Positions 9,050 through 18,055 of a DNA stretch of 64,000 bases are shown here, one piece after another (position 1 is the first letter of the stretch; each line of letters begins with the position of its first letter). This DNA is from Chloroflexota bacterium (lineage in GTDB: Bacteria; Chloroflexota; UBA11872). The position numbers were made by a program, and so were the translations under genes. The DNA lies in NCBI GenBank assembly GCA_022826485.1, contig JAJDUU010000035.1:1-64000 (forward strand). Direction: 5' to 3'. Below the pieces are notes generated by a model. That model searched no databases. It had not been told where the DNA came from and worked only from the letters and a program-made list of their open reading frames with translations.

Positions 9050-9245
9050 GTCGATCCTTCAATGACCAGCGGCATCTGCCGCGCCGCCGGGCGGCCAAGC
9101 CTACACCACTAAGAATCGACCGTCGGTGACCAAAGCCCCCTCGCCAGGTCGGCGGGATTGGGCGGCCGTCACGCAGCCCCGCGCCCCCGCCGCGCGAATG
9201 GCTACCATGACCCCGTGACGGCCAGCCCCAAGCATTCGAGGCTTC

Positions 9246-9827
9246 GTGGATACCCTTACGGCGCTGCGCGACCGCCGCAGCATCAACGCCCTGACGGCCG
9301 ACGTGCCGTCGCAGGCGGCCATTCAACGGCTGTTGGACGTGGCCGTGTGGGCGCCCAACCATCGCATGACGGAACCCTGGAAGTTCCACGTCCTGACCGG
9401 CGACGCGCGCCGGACGGTCGGCGAGGCCATCAGCGACGGCCTGCGCGACGAGCTTGACGCCGACGACCCGATCGCCGCCGGCGAGATCAAGGGCGCCCGC
9501 GCCAAGCTCACCCGCGCTCCCGTCGTCATCGTCGTCAGCCACCCGCGCGCCGACGACCCGGTGATGGACCTCGAGGACTACGCCGCCTGTTGCTGCGCCG
9601 TGCAGAACATGCTGCTGGCGGCCCACGCCGAGGGCCTGGCGGCCAAGTGGCGCACCGGCGCCATGTGCGACTACGTCGCCAGCCGGAAGGCGCTGGGTCT
9701 CGGCGACACCGACCGGCTCGTCGGATTCATCTACCTGGGCTATCCGTCCCCCAACGCGCCCCCGGACACGCGCGAGCGGACCACGCCGCCGGTCGCCTGG
9801 CTCGGCTGGGAGGACGCGGGTGACTGA
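9246..9827 (+). CDS. Nitroreductase family flavoprotein
   Basis: A 193-residue FMN-dependent NAD(P)H oxidoreductase. The N-terminal RDRRSINALTADVPS helix start, WAPNHRMTEPWKFHVLTG, and AVQNMLLAAHAEGLAAKW with the late GFIYLGYPS motif are standard for the family. Start is GTG, with GAGG about 5 bases upstream. It overlaps the amidase gene by 8 bp, so the two are one translationally coupled unit. Substrate cannot be read from the sequence. No membrane or signal segment, hence cytosolic. Confidence 0.88.
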   Translation: MDTLTALRDRRSINALTADVPSQAAIQRLLDVAVWAPNHRMTEPWKFHVLTGDARRTVGEAISDGLRDELDADDPIAAGEIKGARAKLTRAPVVIVVSHPRADDPVMDLEDYAACCCAVQNMLLAAHAEGLAAKWRTGAMCDYVASRKALGLGDTDRLVGFIYLGYPSPNAPPDTRERTTPPVAWLGWEDAGD

Positions 9828-11247
9828 CGCCACGGAGCTGTGGCAACTCACCCTGGTCGAGATCGGCGAGCGCATCGCCGCCGGCGAGGTCAGCCCGGTT
9901 GAGGTGACCCGCGCCTGCCTGGCGCGCACCGAGCGGCTGGGCCCGGCGCTCAACGCCACGACCGCGATCCTCGGCGATCAGGCGCTGGCGGCCGCCCGGC
10001 AAGCCGAACGCGAGATCGTCGGCGGCAGCTACCGCGGTCCGTTGCATGGCGTGCCCATCGGCATCAAGGACCTGGCCGACGTGGCCGGCGTTCCTACCAC
10101 GGTGGGCTCGCACGTTTACGACGGCCATGTCGCCGAACGGGACGCCACCCTCGTCCGCCAGCTCAAGCGGGCCGGCGCGGTCATCATCGCCAAGCTGAAC
10201 TGCGACGAGATGGCCCTGCACCCAACCGGCGCGATCTCCCAGTTCGGACCGGGCCGCAACCCGTGGAACACGGCGCGGGCCAGCGGCGGCTCGAGCAGTG
10301 GGTCCGGCGTCGCCGTCGCCGCGGGCATGATGTTCGGCGCGCTCGGATCGGACACCGGCGGCTCCATTCGCATCCCGGCCGCCGCCTGCGGCATCGTCGG
10401 CATCAAACCCACCTACGGCCGCGTGAGCCTCGACGGCGTGCGGCTGCTGGCCCCGACCTTCGACACGCCGGGACCCATGGCCCGCACCACCCTGGACGCG
10501 GCGCTGCTGCTGCGCGCCATGGTGGACCCGGACGACGAGGCGGACATCGGCGAGGCCAACCGCGTCGCGCGCCTCGTACCCGACGCGGACGCCGGCCTCG
10601 ACGGCCTGCGCCTCGGCGTGCCGTCGAGCTATTTCTTCGAGGAAATCGACCCCGACATCGAGTCCCTGGTGCGCGGCGCCATCGACGCGCTGGCCCGGCT
10701 GGGCGCCGAGTTGGTAGCGGTCGAGCTGTCGTCGCTGGCGCAGGTGATCGAGTCCCACTGGGGCATCATGGTTCTCGAAGCCCACGCCTCGATCTCGGCG
10801 GCGACGGGCGGCGACCTCACCCGCGTCGGCCAGCCCGTCCGCGAGCGGCTGGCGGCCGGCCTGGAATTCTTGCAGCTGGACCCGCGAGACTCCGCGGTGA
10901 CGCTGGGACGCCTGCGGGCCATGCGCGATGACGCACTGGCGGACTACCGGCGCGCCGCCGGCCAGGTGGACGCCCTGGTCACGCCCGCCCTCCCGCGCTC
11001 ACCCGTGCCCATCGCCGACGCGCTCACCGACTTCACCTGGATGGGAAGCTATACGCGCTGCTTCAACGGCACGCACGAGCCGGTCGTGTGTCTCCCCTGC
11101 GGCCGCGGCTCGGACGGCATGCCCGTGGGCCTGCAAATCGTCGCGCCCAAATACCGCGAGCGCACCGCCGTCCGCATCGCCCTAGCCTACGAGCGCAGCG
11201 ACGACGCCCCCACACTCGGCTGGCCACCCGAACCCACACTCCCGTAA
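9820..11247 (+). CDS. Amidase signature enzyme (GatA-like)
   Basis: A 475-residue amidase with the Ser-cisSer-Lys triad: Lys in GVPIGIKDLADV (about residue 86), Ser in ASGGSSSGSG (about 162) and the nucleophile Ser in GSDTGGSIRIPA (about 186). The fold matches GatA of the Asp/Glu-tRNA amidotransferase, but no gatB or gatC is adjacent. Instead it is coupled to a nitroreductase gene, and the region after the triad differs from typical GatA. A small-molecule amidase is therefore at least as likely as the tRNA enzyme. GTG start inside the end of the nitroreductase gene. Confidence 0.88.
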   Translation: MTDATELWQLTLVEIGERIAAGEVSPVEVTRACLARTERLGPALNATTAILGDQALAAARQAEREIVGGSYRGPLHGVPIGIKDLADVAGVPTTVGSHVYDGHVAERDATLVRQLKRAGAVIIAKLNCDEMALHPTGAISQFGPGRNPWNTARASGGSSSGSGVAVAAGMMFGALGSDTGGSIRIPAAACGIVGIKPTYGRVSLDGVRLLAPTFDTPGPMARTTLDAALLLRAMVDPDDEADIGEANRVARLVPDADAGLDGLRLGVPSSYFFEEIDPDIESLVRGAIDALARLGAELVAVELSSLAQVIESHWGIMVLEAHASISAATGGDLTRVGQPVRERLAAGLEFLQLDPRDSAVTLGRLRAMRDDALADYRRAAGQVDALVTPALPRSPVPIADALTDFTWMGSYTRCFNGTHEPVVCLPCGRGSDGMPVGLQIVAPKYRERTAVRIALAYERSDDAPTLGWPPEPTLP

Positions 11248-11257
11248 GCCAAGGTCC

Positions 11258-11790
11258 GGAACCCTCTCCCTCTGGGAGAGGGCAGGGTGAGGGAAACGCC
11301 CGACCCGCCCCAGAGCTACTCCCCCGCCGTCGAAAGCCCTCCGTCATTCCGGCGTCCGAAACCCTCTCCCTCCGGGAGAGGGCAGGGTGAGGGAATCCCC
11401 CAATCCGCCGGCACGCTAGCCATAGTTCCCACTCCCGCGAGTCAACGTCCGGAACCCTCTCCCCCTGGGAGAGGGCAGGGTGAGGGCCCCCCAATCCGCC
11501 GGCACGCTAGCCGTAGTGCCCACTCCCCTGAGTCAAGGTCCGGAACCCTCTCCCTCCGGGAGAGGGCAGGGTGAGGGCCCCCCAATCCGCCGGCACGCTA
11601 GCCGTAGTGCCCACTCCCCTGAGTCAAGGTCTGGAACCCTCTCCCCCTGGGAGAGGGCAGGGTGAGGGCAACCCCCGACCCGCCGGCGAGCGAGCCGTCG
11701 TGCCCACTCCCGCGAGTCAACGTCCGGAACCCTCTCCCCCTGGGAGAGGGCAGGGTGAGGGAACCCCCCGACCCGCCCCACAGCTACTCC
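11258..11790. repeat. Tandem array of CCCTCTCCC...GGGAGAGGG hairpins
   Basis: Six copies of the CCCTCTCCCNNNGGGAGAGGG hairpin followed by CAGGGTGAGGG, near 11263, 11363, 11455, 11546, 11638 and 11731. The last four repeat with a period of 91-93 bp, including shared spacer words such as CCGGCACGCTAGCC and CACTCCC(C/G)(T/C)GAGTCAA. This is a local tandem amplification. The whole 11248-11783 gap has no gene. Confidence 0.85.
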
Positions 11791-12107
11791 CCGGCCGTCG
11801 TCCGCACCGCCGTCCCATAGGCCAACAGCTCGGCCACGCCCTGCATCACGTCCGCCGCGTTGTAGCGCACGCCCACGATGGCATCCGCGCCCAGCGACTC
11901 GGCGTGGGCCACCATGCGGTCCACCGCTTCCCGGCGCGCCTGCGCCAGCAGCTCCGCATACTCGCGAACCTCGCCGCCTCTGATGCTGCGCAGCCCGGCC
12001 ATGACGTCGCGGCCGATGCCGCGCGCCCGCACGCTGTTCCCCTGCACGATCCCCAGCGTCTCGGTGATCTCCCGGCCCGAAATCTCCAGCGTGGTCACCA
12101 CGATCAT
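11784..12107 (-). CDS. YbjQ/UPF0145 family protein
   Basis: A 107-residue protein: VVTTLEISGREITETLGIVQ at the start, then GRDVMAGLRSIRGGEVREY, and GADAIVGVRYNAADVM in the second half. This is the UPF0145/YbjQ pattern, a small oligomeric protein described as a putative heavy-metal-binding domain; function not established. Its ATG overlaps the stop of the sugar kinase gene by four bases (ATGA), so it is co-translated with it. Confidence 0.88.
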   Translation of the reverse strand: MIVVTTLEISGREITETLGIVQGNSVRARGIGRDVMAGLRSIRGGEVREYAELLAQARREAVDRMVAHAESLGADAIVGVRYNAADVMQGVAELLAYGTAVRTTAGE

Positions 12108-13120
12108 CCCGTCACCTCCGATGCGTCCCGGTCGGACCCTGATACCAACACGTCCAGCGTCCGCAGCACGTCATCCCACCCCAGCTCTCCGGCCCGCGCC
12201 ACGATCTCGGGACGCTGCGGGAGCCCGTGAAGCGGTCCCGGTTTCTCGACCTTCAGCCCAGCGACCAATGTGCCGAAGCGCGCGCAGGTCGCCAGGTCCG
12301 CGCCCGCCAGGCGCCCCGCCAGGAATCCGCCGACGAACGCGTCCCCGGCCCCCTGCGGTCCCTTGACCCGCCGCGCCACGTGCGGCAACCGCACGGTTTC
12401 GTCGGCGGTGGCCGCGAACGCCCCGTCCCCCGCCATGGTGATCGCCGCCAGCTCCGCCCCGCGGTCGAGGAAATACCGCGCCGCGTCCTCGGGATCGCGG
12501 ACGCCCGCCACCGCGAGCGATTCGTCCGGCGCGCCGCAGAACACGAAGTCCGCGTCCGGCAGCACCTCATGCATCGCCACCGCCGCCTCTTCCCCCGACC
12601 AGAGTTGCGGACGGAAGTTGATATCCAGCGAGACCGGGATTCCGCGCTCGCGGGCGCGCTCCGCCAGGCGCCGCGTCGCGGCCCGCGACGACGCCGAAAT
12701 GGCCTGCGAAATACCGCTCAAGTGCACCAGCCGCACGCCCTGCAGGTCCACTCGATCCACGTCGGCGGGCGCGATCGTCGACGCCGCGCTCCCTTTCCGC
12801 CAGTACCAGATTTGGTAGCTGGCATCGGCGGCGTGCTCCGCCACATACAGGCCGGTCGGCCCGCCGCCACGCGTGACGTAGCGCTGATCGACCCCGAGGC
12901 CGGCCCAGTCCTCCAGCAGATAGTCGCCGAACGGATCGTCGCCGACCTTGGTCAAAATCGCGCACGGCAGGCCCAACCGCCCCAGCGCCACGGCCACGTT
13001 GAGCACGTCGCCCGAGTTCGACCGCTTGATCGTCTCCACCCGCGCCAGCGGCTTGGGGCCGGCAAGCTCGACCATCACCTCGCCCGCCGCGATAACGGCC
13101 GGCCCTTTCGCGTCGCTCAT
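12104..13120 (-). CDS. kdgK: PfkB-family sugar kinase, 2-keto-3-deoxygluconate kinase-like
   Basis: A 338-residue kinase. The start AGEVMVELAGP and KRSNSGDVLNVAVALGRLG, the mid-part GISQAISASSRAATRRL, SLDINFRPQLW, and the anion-hole/base motif GPQGAGDAFVGGFLAG are shared with KDG kinases of the ribokinase fold. It would phosphorylate 2-keto-3-deoxygluconate or a similar sugar acid. GAGDAF contains the catalytic Asp. No aldolase gene lies nearby, so the exact sugar is inferred only. Followed by ybjQ with a 4-bp overlap. Confidence 0.82.
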   Translation of the reverse strand: MSDAKGPAVIAAGEVMVELAGPKPLARVETIKRSNSGDVLNVAVALGRLGLPCAILTKVGDDPFGDYLLEDWAGLGVDQRYVTRGGGPTGLYVAEHAADASYQIWYWRKGSAASTIAPADVDRVDLQGVRLVHLSGISQAISASSRAATRRLAERARERGIPVSLDINFRPQLWSGEEAAVAMHEVLPDADFVFCGAPDESLAVAGVRDPEDAARYFLDRGAELAAITMAGDGAFAATADETVRLPHVARRVKGPQGAGDAFVGGFLAGRLAGADLATCARFGTLVAGLKVEKPGPLHGLPQRPEIVARAGELGWDDVLRTLDVLVSGSDRDASEVTG

Positions 13121-13133
13121 CCGAATCTTTCGA

Positions 13134-13252
13134 TGTAGGGGCAGCCCTTCTGGCTGCCCGAATCACCGGCGGATCGGGCACCCACGAGGGACGCCCCTAC
13201 CAATCTATGTAAGGCAACCCCGTCATTCCCGCGGAGGCGGGAATCCACCTCA
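13134..13252. repeat. GTAGGGGC palindrome plus TCATTCCCGC hairpin
   Basis: GTAGGGGC (about 13136) and GCCCCTAC (about 13193) bound an imperfect palindrome; a TCATTCCCGCGGAGGCGGGAA hairpin follows at about 13224-13245. It fills the short gap between lpdA and kdgK. Confidence 0.6.
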
Positions 13253-14668
13253 CGAGGATCTCCCACGTGCACGCCGCTGCGGCAGGTGCAGCGGCTGGTT
13301 GATGGCCTGCCAGGCCGCCTCGGCCGTGGCCTCGGGGAAGGTCGGGTGCGCGTGAATCGTCTCCCGCAGATCGTCCAGCGTCGCCTCCAACTGCAGCGCC
13401 AGCGCCCCCTCGGCGATGATGTCGCTGGCCCCGGGACCGATCACGTGCATCCCCAGCAACCGGCCCCCCGCGCCGTCGGCCACCAGCTTCACGAAGCCGT
13501 CGGTATCGCCAAATGCTCGGGCGCGGCCCAGCGCCTGGAACGGGAAGCGCCCCACGGTCACCTCGCCGTGCTGTTCCCGCGCGTCGGCCTCGGTCAGCCC
13601 CACGCTGCCAATCTCGGGATGCGTGAAGGTGCACGCCGGCACCACGTCGTCGTGATAGGCCGCCGAGCCGCCAACCACGTTCTCCGCCGCGACCACACCC
13701 TGATGCGAGGCCACGTGCGCCAGCAGCCGCTGTCCCGTCACGTCGCCGATGGCGTACACGTCGGGCCGATTGGTGCGCATGGCGCTGTCGACAGGTATCC
13801 CCTGCGCGCTGTGCGTCACGCCCATGCGGTCGAGACCCAGGTTCATGGCATTGGCCCGCCGCCCGGTGGCCATCAAGACATGCGTCGCGTCGACCTCTAG
13901 TGATTCGTCGTCTTTTGCCAGACTCACGCGCAGCCCGCCCTCGCGCTCGGCGATGGACTCCATGCGCGTGCCGTCGCGCACGGTCACGCCCTGCTGCACC
14001 AGGATCTTGCGCAAGGCCGCGCTCACGTCGGCGTCTTCATTCGGAACTACGGTCGGGAGCATCTCGACCAGCGTGACCTCGCTCCCCAGCAGCGCGAACA
14101 GCGTGGCCCACTCGACGCCCACCGCGCCCGCCCCCGCCACCACGATCTGCTCCGGCGGCTCTTCCAGCTCGAACGCCCCGTCGCTGTCGATCACTCCCGG
14201 CAGATCGACGCCCGGCACCGGCGGCATCACCGACGACGAGCCGCTGGCGATGATCACCTGTGGCGCCATGACCAGGTCGCCCCGGTCGCCCATATCCACC
14301 TCGACCACGCCCGCGCCGGCAAGCGTGCCGTAGCCGCGCACCACCGTGACCCCGGCCGCATCCAGCAGGCCGCCCACCCCGCGCACCAGCTGTCGCACGA
14401 TGCGGTCCTTGCGCGCCCGCATGGCCGGATAGTCGGCCTCGACGCCCGACACGTTGACGCCGAACGCGCCAGCGTGGAGCGCGAGCTGATAGACCTCGGC
14501 GCTGCGCAGCAGGGCTTTGGACGGAATGCAGCCCCGCAGCAGGCACACCCCGCCGACCTCTTCGGCCTCCACCAGCGCGACGTTGGCCCCAAGCGCGGCC
14601 GCCCGCAGGGCCGCCACGTAGCCGCCCGGACCGCCGCCGAGCACACACACGTCCGCCGTTATCGGCAT
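13250..14668 (-). CDS. lpdA: Dihydrolipoyl dehydrogenase
   Basis: A 472-residue flavoprotein disulfide reductase that reoxidises dihydrolipoamide with NAD+ (the E3 subunit of 2-oxoacid dehydrogenases or glycine cleavage). FAD site VCVLGGGPGGYVAALRAA, redox disulfide GGVCLLRGCIPSKALL, NAD site VVAGAGAVGVEWATLF, second FAD motif DVYAIGDVTG, and the C-terminal HAHPTFPEA with the catalytic His-Glu. No E1/E2 genes are nearby. GGVCLLRGC replaces the more usual GGTCLNVGC but keeps both cysteines. Confidence 0.95.
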   Translation of the reverse strand: MPITADVCVLGGGPGGYVAALRAAALGANVALVEAEEVGGVCLLRGCIPSKALLRSAEVYQLALHAGAFGVNVSGVEADYPAMRARKDRIVRQLVRGVGGLLDAAGVTVVRGYGTLAGAGVVEVDMGDRGDLVMAPQVIIASGSSSVMPPVPGVDLPGVIDSDGAFELEEPPEQIVVAGAGAVGVEWATLFALLGSEVTLVEMLPTVVPNEDADVSAALRKILVQQGVTVRDGTRMESIAEREGGLRVSLAKDDESLEVDATHVLMATGRRANAMNLGLDRMGVTHSAQGIPVDSAMRTNRPDVYAIGDVTGQRLLAHVASHQGVVAAENVVGGSAAYHDDVVPACTFTHPEIGSVGLTEADAREQHGEVTVGRFPFQALGRARAFGDTDGFVKLVADGAGGRLLGMHVIGPGASDIIAEGALALQLEATLDDLRETIHAHPTFPEATAEAAWQAINQPLHLPQRRARGRSS

Positions 14669-14744
14669 GGCATCTTCAGGGTCACCAGAGCGGACGGCAT
14701 TGTAAATGGCGCGCGCCCTCGCTCAGCCCGCATTGCCAAAGGCC

Positions 14745-15056
14745 GCCGCGTCACAGCAAGTCCGTCATTCCCGCGGAGGCGGGAATCCACCCCCCACGTC
14801 CTTCGAGTTCGGCCTAGGGCCACCTTTTGTGGTCGCCCCATTGGGATTTCCGTTCGCCCTCGCTCAGCCCGCATCGCCAAAGCCCGCCGAGTCACAGCGT
14901 GTCCGTCATTCCCGCGGAGGGAGACCTCTGCGTAACCCCTCCGTCATTCCGGCGAAGGCCGGAATCCAGTCCGGTCGAACCTGAAGGCGCACTGCATGCG
15001 TGGCGTAGGGGCGACGCATGCGTCGCCCCTACCGAACTATGCAAGGGTCTCCGGAG
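14745..15056. repeat. Repeat island between M20 peptidase and lpdA genes
   Basis: Two near copies of a CTCAGCCCGCATYGCCAAAG...TCATTCCCGC block (about 14716 and 14860), two TCATTCC palindromes, a perfect GTAGGGGCGACGCATGCGTC palindrome (15006-15031), and MITE-like ends GGGAGACCTCTGCG (about 14918) and GCAAGGGTCTCC (about 15041-15052). The whole gap 14669-15131 has no gene. Confidence 0.7.
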
Positions 15057-15131
15057 GCGGGAATCCCCCCCCACGTCCCTCGCATTCGGCGTAGGGCCGA
15101 CCAGACGCCGCGCCGTGCATCAGGGGCAATG

Positions 15132-16277
15132 TCACCCGCCATCGGCAAAGGCCTCGCAAATCCCGCGATAGACCCCCACCGCCGCCTCCAACTCCGCCAG
15201 CTCAATCCACTCGTCGTTCGTGTGCGCCTGCGCAATATCGCCCGGACCCAGCACCACGGCCGGCAGCCCGCCGATGGACGCCAGCATGGACGCATCGGTG
15301 GCATAGGCCACGGCGGCCAGCGTCGGGTCGCGACCGGCCTGCGTAAGGGCCCGCACGGTCGCGCGCACCACCGGTTCGTCGGCGGCGGTCTCCATGGGCG
15401 GCACGTGCACATAGGGCGCCTCGCGCTCGACCCGGAGCCCGCTGTCGGCCTGACGCGCCTGATCCAGCGCCCGGTCCACCTCGGCCAGGACGGCCTCCGG
15501 CTCCTCGCCCGGCAGCAGCCGCCTATCGCAGTCGATCTGGCAGCCGTCCGGCACCACGTTCACCGCCTCGCCGCCCTCGATCACGCCCACGCTCCACGTC
15601 GCGCGTCCAAGACGCGGATGCAACGACCGCGCCAGGCCCGGCTCGATCCCCGCGCGCAGCGCGCCGATCACCGTTTGCATGTCGAATATCGCGTTGCGAC
15701 CGCGCTCCGGCGTCGCGCTGTGCGCCGCCACGCCCGTGGTGCGCACGCGCCAGCGCAGCACGCCCTTGTGCGCCACGATGGGTTGCAGGTTGGTGGGCTC
15801 GCCCACGATCACCGCGTCCACCGCGGGCCGGCGCTCGGCCAGCGCCCGCGACCCGCGCATGGTGATCTCTTCATCCATGGATCCCGCCAGCCAGACGTTG
15901 ACCGGAAACGCCGGGTCCGCGGCAGCCCCTTCGAGAACACTCAGCATGGCCGCCAACGAGCCCTTGGGATCGGCCGATCCCCGCCCATAGAGCCGTCCGC
16001 CCTCGACACGCGGATTCAGCGCATCCGGCATCGGCGCCAGCCCGACCGTGTCCAGGTGACACTCGAACATCAGCGTGCGCGGACGTCCGCGGTCGAGCCG
16101 CGCCAACAGGTTCGGCCGGCCCGGCTCGACCTCATATTGCTCGACCTCGGCGCCCATGCCGCGCGCGGCCTCGACCACGTAGTCCGCCATCGCCTGCTCG
16201 CCAGGGCCTCCGGCCAGACTGGCGTTGACGCTGTTGATCGCCACCAGATCGGCCAGGCGCGAGACCAGGGCGGACAT
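15132..16277 (-). CDS. M20-family metallopeptidase (ArgE/DapE/CPG2 type)
   Basis: A 381-residue di-zinc amidohydrolase. Metal ligands and catalytic residues are seen in FECHLDTV (His-Asp), GRGSADPKGSLA (bridging Asp), GSMDEEIT (general-base Glu), VGEPT (Glu) and the late AQAHTNDEW (His). The dimerisation domain lies around residues 170-280. The family includes acetylornithine deacetylase, succinyl-DAP desuccinylase and carboxypeptidase G2; the substrate cannot be fixed from sequence and there are no arg or dap neighbours. Confidence 0.9.
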   Translation of the reverse strand: MSALVSRLADLVAINSVNASLAGGPGEQAMADYVVEAARGMGAEVEQYEVEPGRPNLLARLDRGRPRTLMFECHLDTVGLAPMPDALNPRVEGGRLYGRGSADPKGSLAAMLSVLEGAAADPAFPVNVWLAGSMDEEITMRGSRALAERRPAVDAVIVGEPTNLQPIVAHKGVLRWRVRTTGVAAHSATPERGRNAIFDMQTVIGALRAGIEPGLARSLHPRLGRATWSVGVIEGGEAVNVVPDGCQIDCDRRLLPGEEPEAVLAEVDRALDQARQADSGLRVEREAPYVHVPPMETAADEPVVRATVRALTQAGRDPTLAAVAYATDASMLASIGGLPAVVLGPGDIAQAHTNDEWIELAELEAAVGVYRGICEAFADGG

Positions 16278-16338
16278 GGGCGGATTCTCAGTGATTGGGG
16301 CGCCGCAGTATAGGCGCGGTCGGCATCCGGCATACTAC

Positions 16339-16367
16339 CAGACAAACACCGAACAGCCTGCTACACT
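16339..16367 (+). promoter_or_regulatory. Promoter of the zinc-ribbon gene
   Basis: CAGACA (16339-16344), a 17-bp spacer and TACACT (16362-16367). Each hexamer matches consensus at four of six positions. The expected start of transcription falls at or beside the ATG at 16374, which suggests a leaderless message. Confidence 0.45.
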
Positions 16368-16373
16368 GTCGGC

Positions 16374-16565
16374 ATGGCTCCCCTCAAAGACCCACCGGCG
16401 GCGACGCTTTCCCCTCCGCGCCTCGGGGACGTCCGCCCACGACCACCGGCGCCGCCGCCCGTCGTGCGTCCACCCGCACCAACCTGCCCCGACTGCGCCG
16501 CGCCGCTCCGGGCCCAGGGCCTCTGCCTAGTCTGCCCGTCTTGCGGCTTCGGCGCCTGCGGCTAG
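16374..16565 (+). CDS. Small Pro-rich zinc-ribbon protein
   Basis: A 63-residue protein with a Pro-rich first half, then two knuckles, CPDC and CLVCPSCGFGACG. The spacing suits one zinc ribbon and resembles the C-terminal ribbon of B12-dependent ribonucleotide reductases, but the rest of that enzyme is absent. No Shine-Dalgarno is visible, consistent with a leaderless transcript from the promoter directly upstream. Function unknown. It is divergent from the M20 peptidase gene. Confidence 0.55.
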   Translation: MAPLKDPPAATLSPPRLGDVRPRPPAPPPVVRPPAPTCPDCAAPLRAQGLCLVCPSCGFGACG

Positions 16566-16624
16566 GCGCTCCGCCCCCCATCGGTCGTTCCGAGCACTCC
16601 GTCTGGTAATCCGCGCGCCCTACC

Positions 16625-17035
16625 TGTCATTCCGAGCGCAGCGAGGAATCTAAGGCGCTGGCGAGGGGCACAACGCCCGTCAACTCCCAACGGCCCCACC
16701 CCGTCCGTCATTCCGGCGGAGCCTGTCCCCGCGAAGGCGGGGAGCCGGAATCCAGTTCGGGTCACCGGCGCGTCGGGTGGACCTGGACCCCGGCCTTCGC
16801 CGGGGTGACGAGGGATCGTCCTGGATCGCATGGCCCGCCGCAGCGGCTTGAACACCCTTGACTTGCAACACAGATACTCCGACCACCCCCCTCTGTCATT
16901 CCGAGCGCAGCGAGGAATCTAAGGCGCTGGCGAGGGGCGCAACGCCCGTCAACTCCCAACGGCCCCACCCCGTCCGTCATTCCGGCGGAGCCTGTCCCCG
17001 CGAAGGCGGGGAGCCGGAATCCAGTCCGGTCGAAC
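16625..17035. repeat. Two near-identical 137-bp composite repeat units
   Basis: Units at 16625-16760 and 16894-17030 are almost identical: a TGTCATTCCGAGC...GAGGAATCTAAGG element, a spacer CGCCCGTCAACTCCCAACGG, then a TCATTCCGGCGGAGCC... palindrome. A diverged third copy is at 18131-18270. No gene is present in 16566-17084. Confidence 0.85.
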
Positions 17036-17084
17036 CTAGAAGCCCGCCGGATGCTTCGCGTCGGGCGGGCCTTTGGCGTAGACC

Positions 17085-18026
17085 CTACGCCCCGGACTCA
17101 GCCTCCCCCACGTGCCGCGCCAGATAGGCCCCGCCCGCGACTCCCAGCATGCTGCTCGGACCGGTCGCCGCGCCCACCGCCGCCCCGATGCCGGTGGCCA
17201 TCACGACCACCGCCGCCAGATTGTCCACCGTCACCGTCATGAACATGTCCGACACCAGCGGCTCGGAGAATCGCAGCAGGAAGGTCTCGCCCGCGCCCAG
17301 AATCTGGGCAAAGGACACCAGCACCAGCCCGAGCGCCGCGATTCCGAGCAGCGCGGCGGCCGCCGCGCTCGCCATGATGACCACGCCCACCAGGGTGCGC
17401 AGCACCGGACCGGGATGCTCCCAGCATGCCGACCGCACCCGCGCGTGCGCCTCCACCGCGCCGGACCCGCGCATCACGTGGGGCACCACCAGCCACAGCA
17501 GCGCGCCCACGGGCACGATGACCAGCACGTTCATGGCAAAGATCAACGTGTAGACCACCGCGATCAGCGCCAGCGGCCGCGCCGGCAGTTCGCCGAGAGG
17601 CCCGCGCGCGCCCATCTGCGTCAGGGCGAACACGCCCACCTGCGCCGCGAGCAGCACCCCCACGACCACCGCGGCCGGAATCGCCGCCGCCACCAGCGGC
17701 ACGGCGCGCCTCAACGACCTTCGCACCCCGGCGGCCAGAGGCATGTCCCGCTCGCCGGCCGCCGCCGCCACGGCGCCCGCCGCCACGGACCAGGTGACGA
17801 CGATGAGCACGGCCGCGACGACGAAGAACGGAATCGCCGCCGGCGATCGAATGTAGGCCAGCGCGGCGGCGCTTCCGCCCAGCGCGCCCACCGCCGCCCC
17901 CGCCCCGAGTCCCAGACCGAGCACGCCGGGGCGAGCGGCAATCGCAAAGGCCGCGGCAATGGGGGCCAGCAGGCCGTCCGTCGCTCCGGCCGCGTTACGC
18001 GTCCCGGTGGTGTCTGTGGATGTCAT
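17085..18026 (-). CDS. Ala/Val-rich polytopic membrane protein
   Basis: A 313-residue protein with about six or seven hydrophobic segments: around residues 20-60, 65-95, 108-135, 150-182, 210-245 and 265-300. Composition is dominated by Ala, Gly, Val and Leu. A charged loop near residue 185-205 (VEAHARVRSACWEHPGPVL) separates the halves. It resembles unnamed membrane proteins of the DUF4013/glycerophosphodiester-linked type in overall plan, but no diagnostic motif is seen. Function unknown. Flanked on both sides by repeat islands. Confidence 0.75.
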   Translation of the reverse strand: MTSTDTTGTRNAAGATDGLLAPIAAAFAIAARPGVLGLGLGAGAAVGALGGSAAALAYIRSPAAIPFFVVAAVLIVVTWSVAAGAVAAAAGERDMPLAAGVRRSLRRAVPLVAAAIPAAVVVGVLLAAQVGVFALTQMGARGPLGELPARPLALIAVVYTLIFAMNVLVIVPVGALLWLVVPHVMRGSGAVEAHARVRSACWEHPGPVLRTLVGVVIMASAAAAALLGIAALGLVLVSFAQILGAGETFLLRFSEPLVSDMFMTVTVDNLAAVVVMATGIGAAVGAATGPSSMLGVAGGAYLARHVGEAESGA

Positions 18027-18055
18027 GCGGCCAACGCCGGCAGTGTATCTCCCCG

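Noticed and set aside
9820-11247. Calling the amidase gatA outright
   Set aside because: No gatB or gatC neighbours, and coupling is to a nitroreductase gene, so a tRNA amidotransferase role is not supported by context.
11258-11790. Possible CRISPR array
   Set aside because: Units are hairpins with a 91-93-bp period and the spacers are near-identical rather than unique. No cas gene is present. The 36-bp units at 52300-52443 have no spacers at all.
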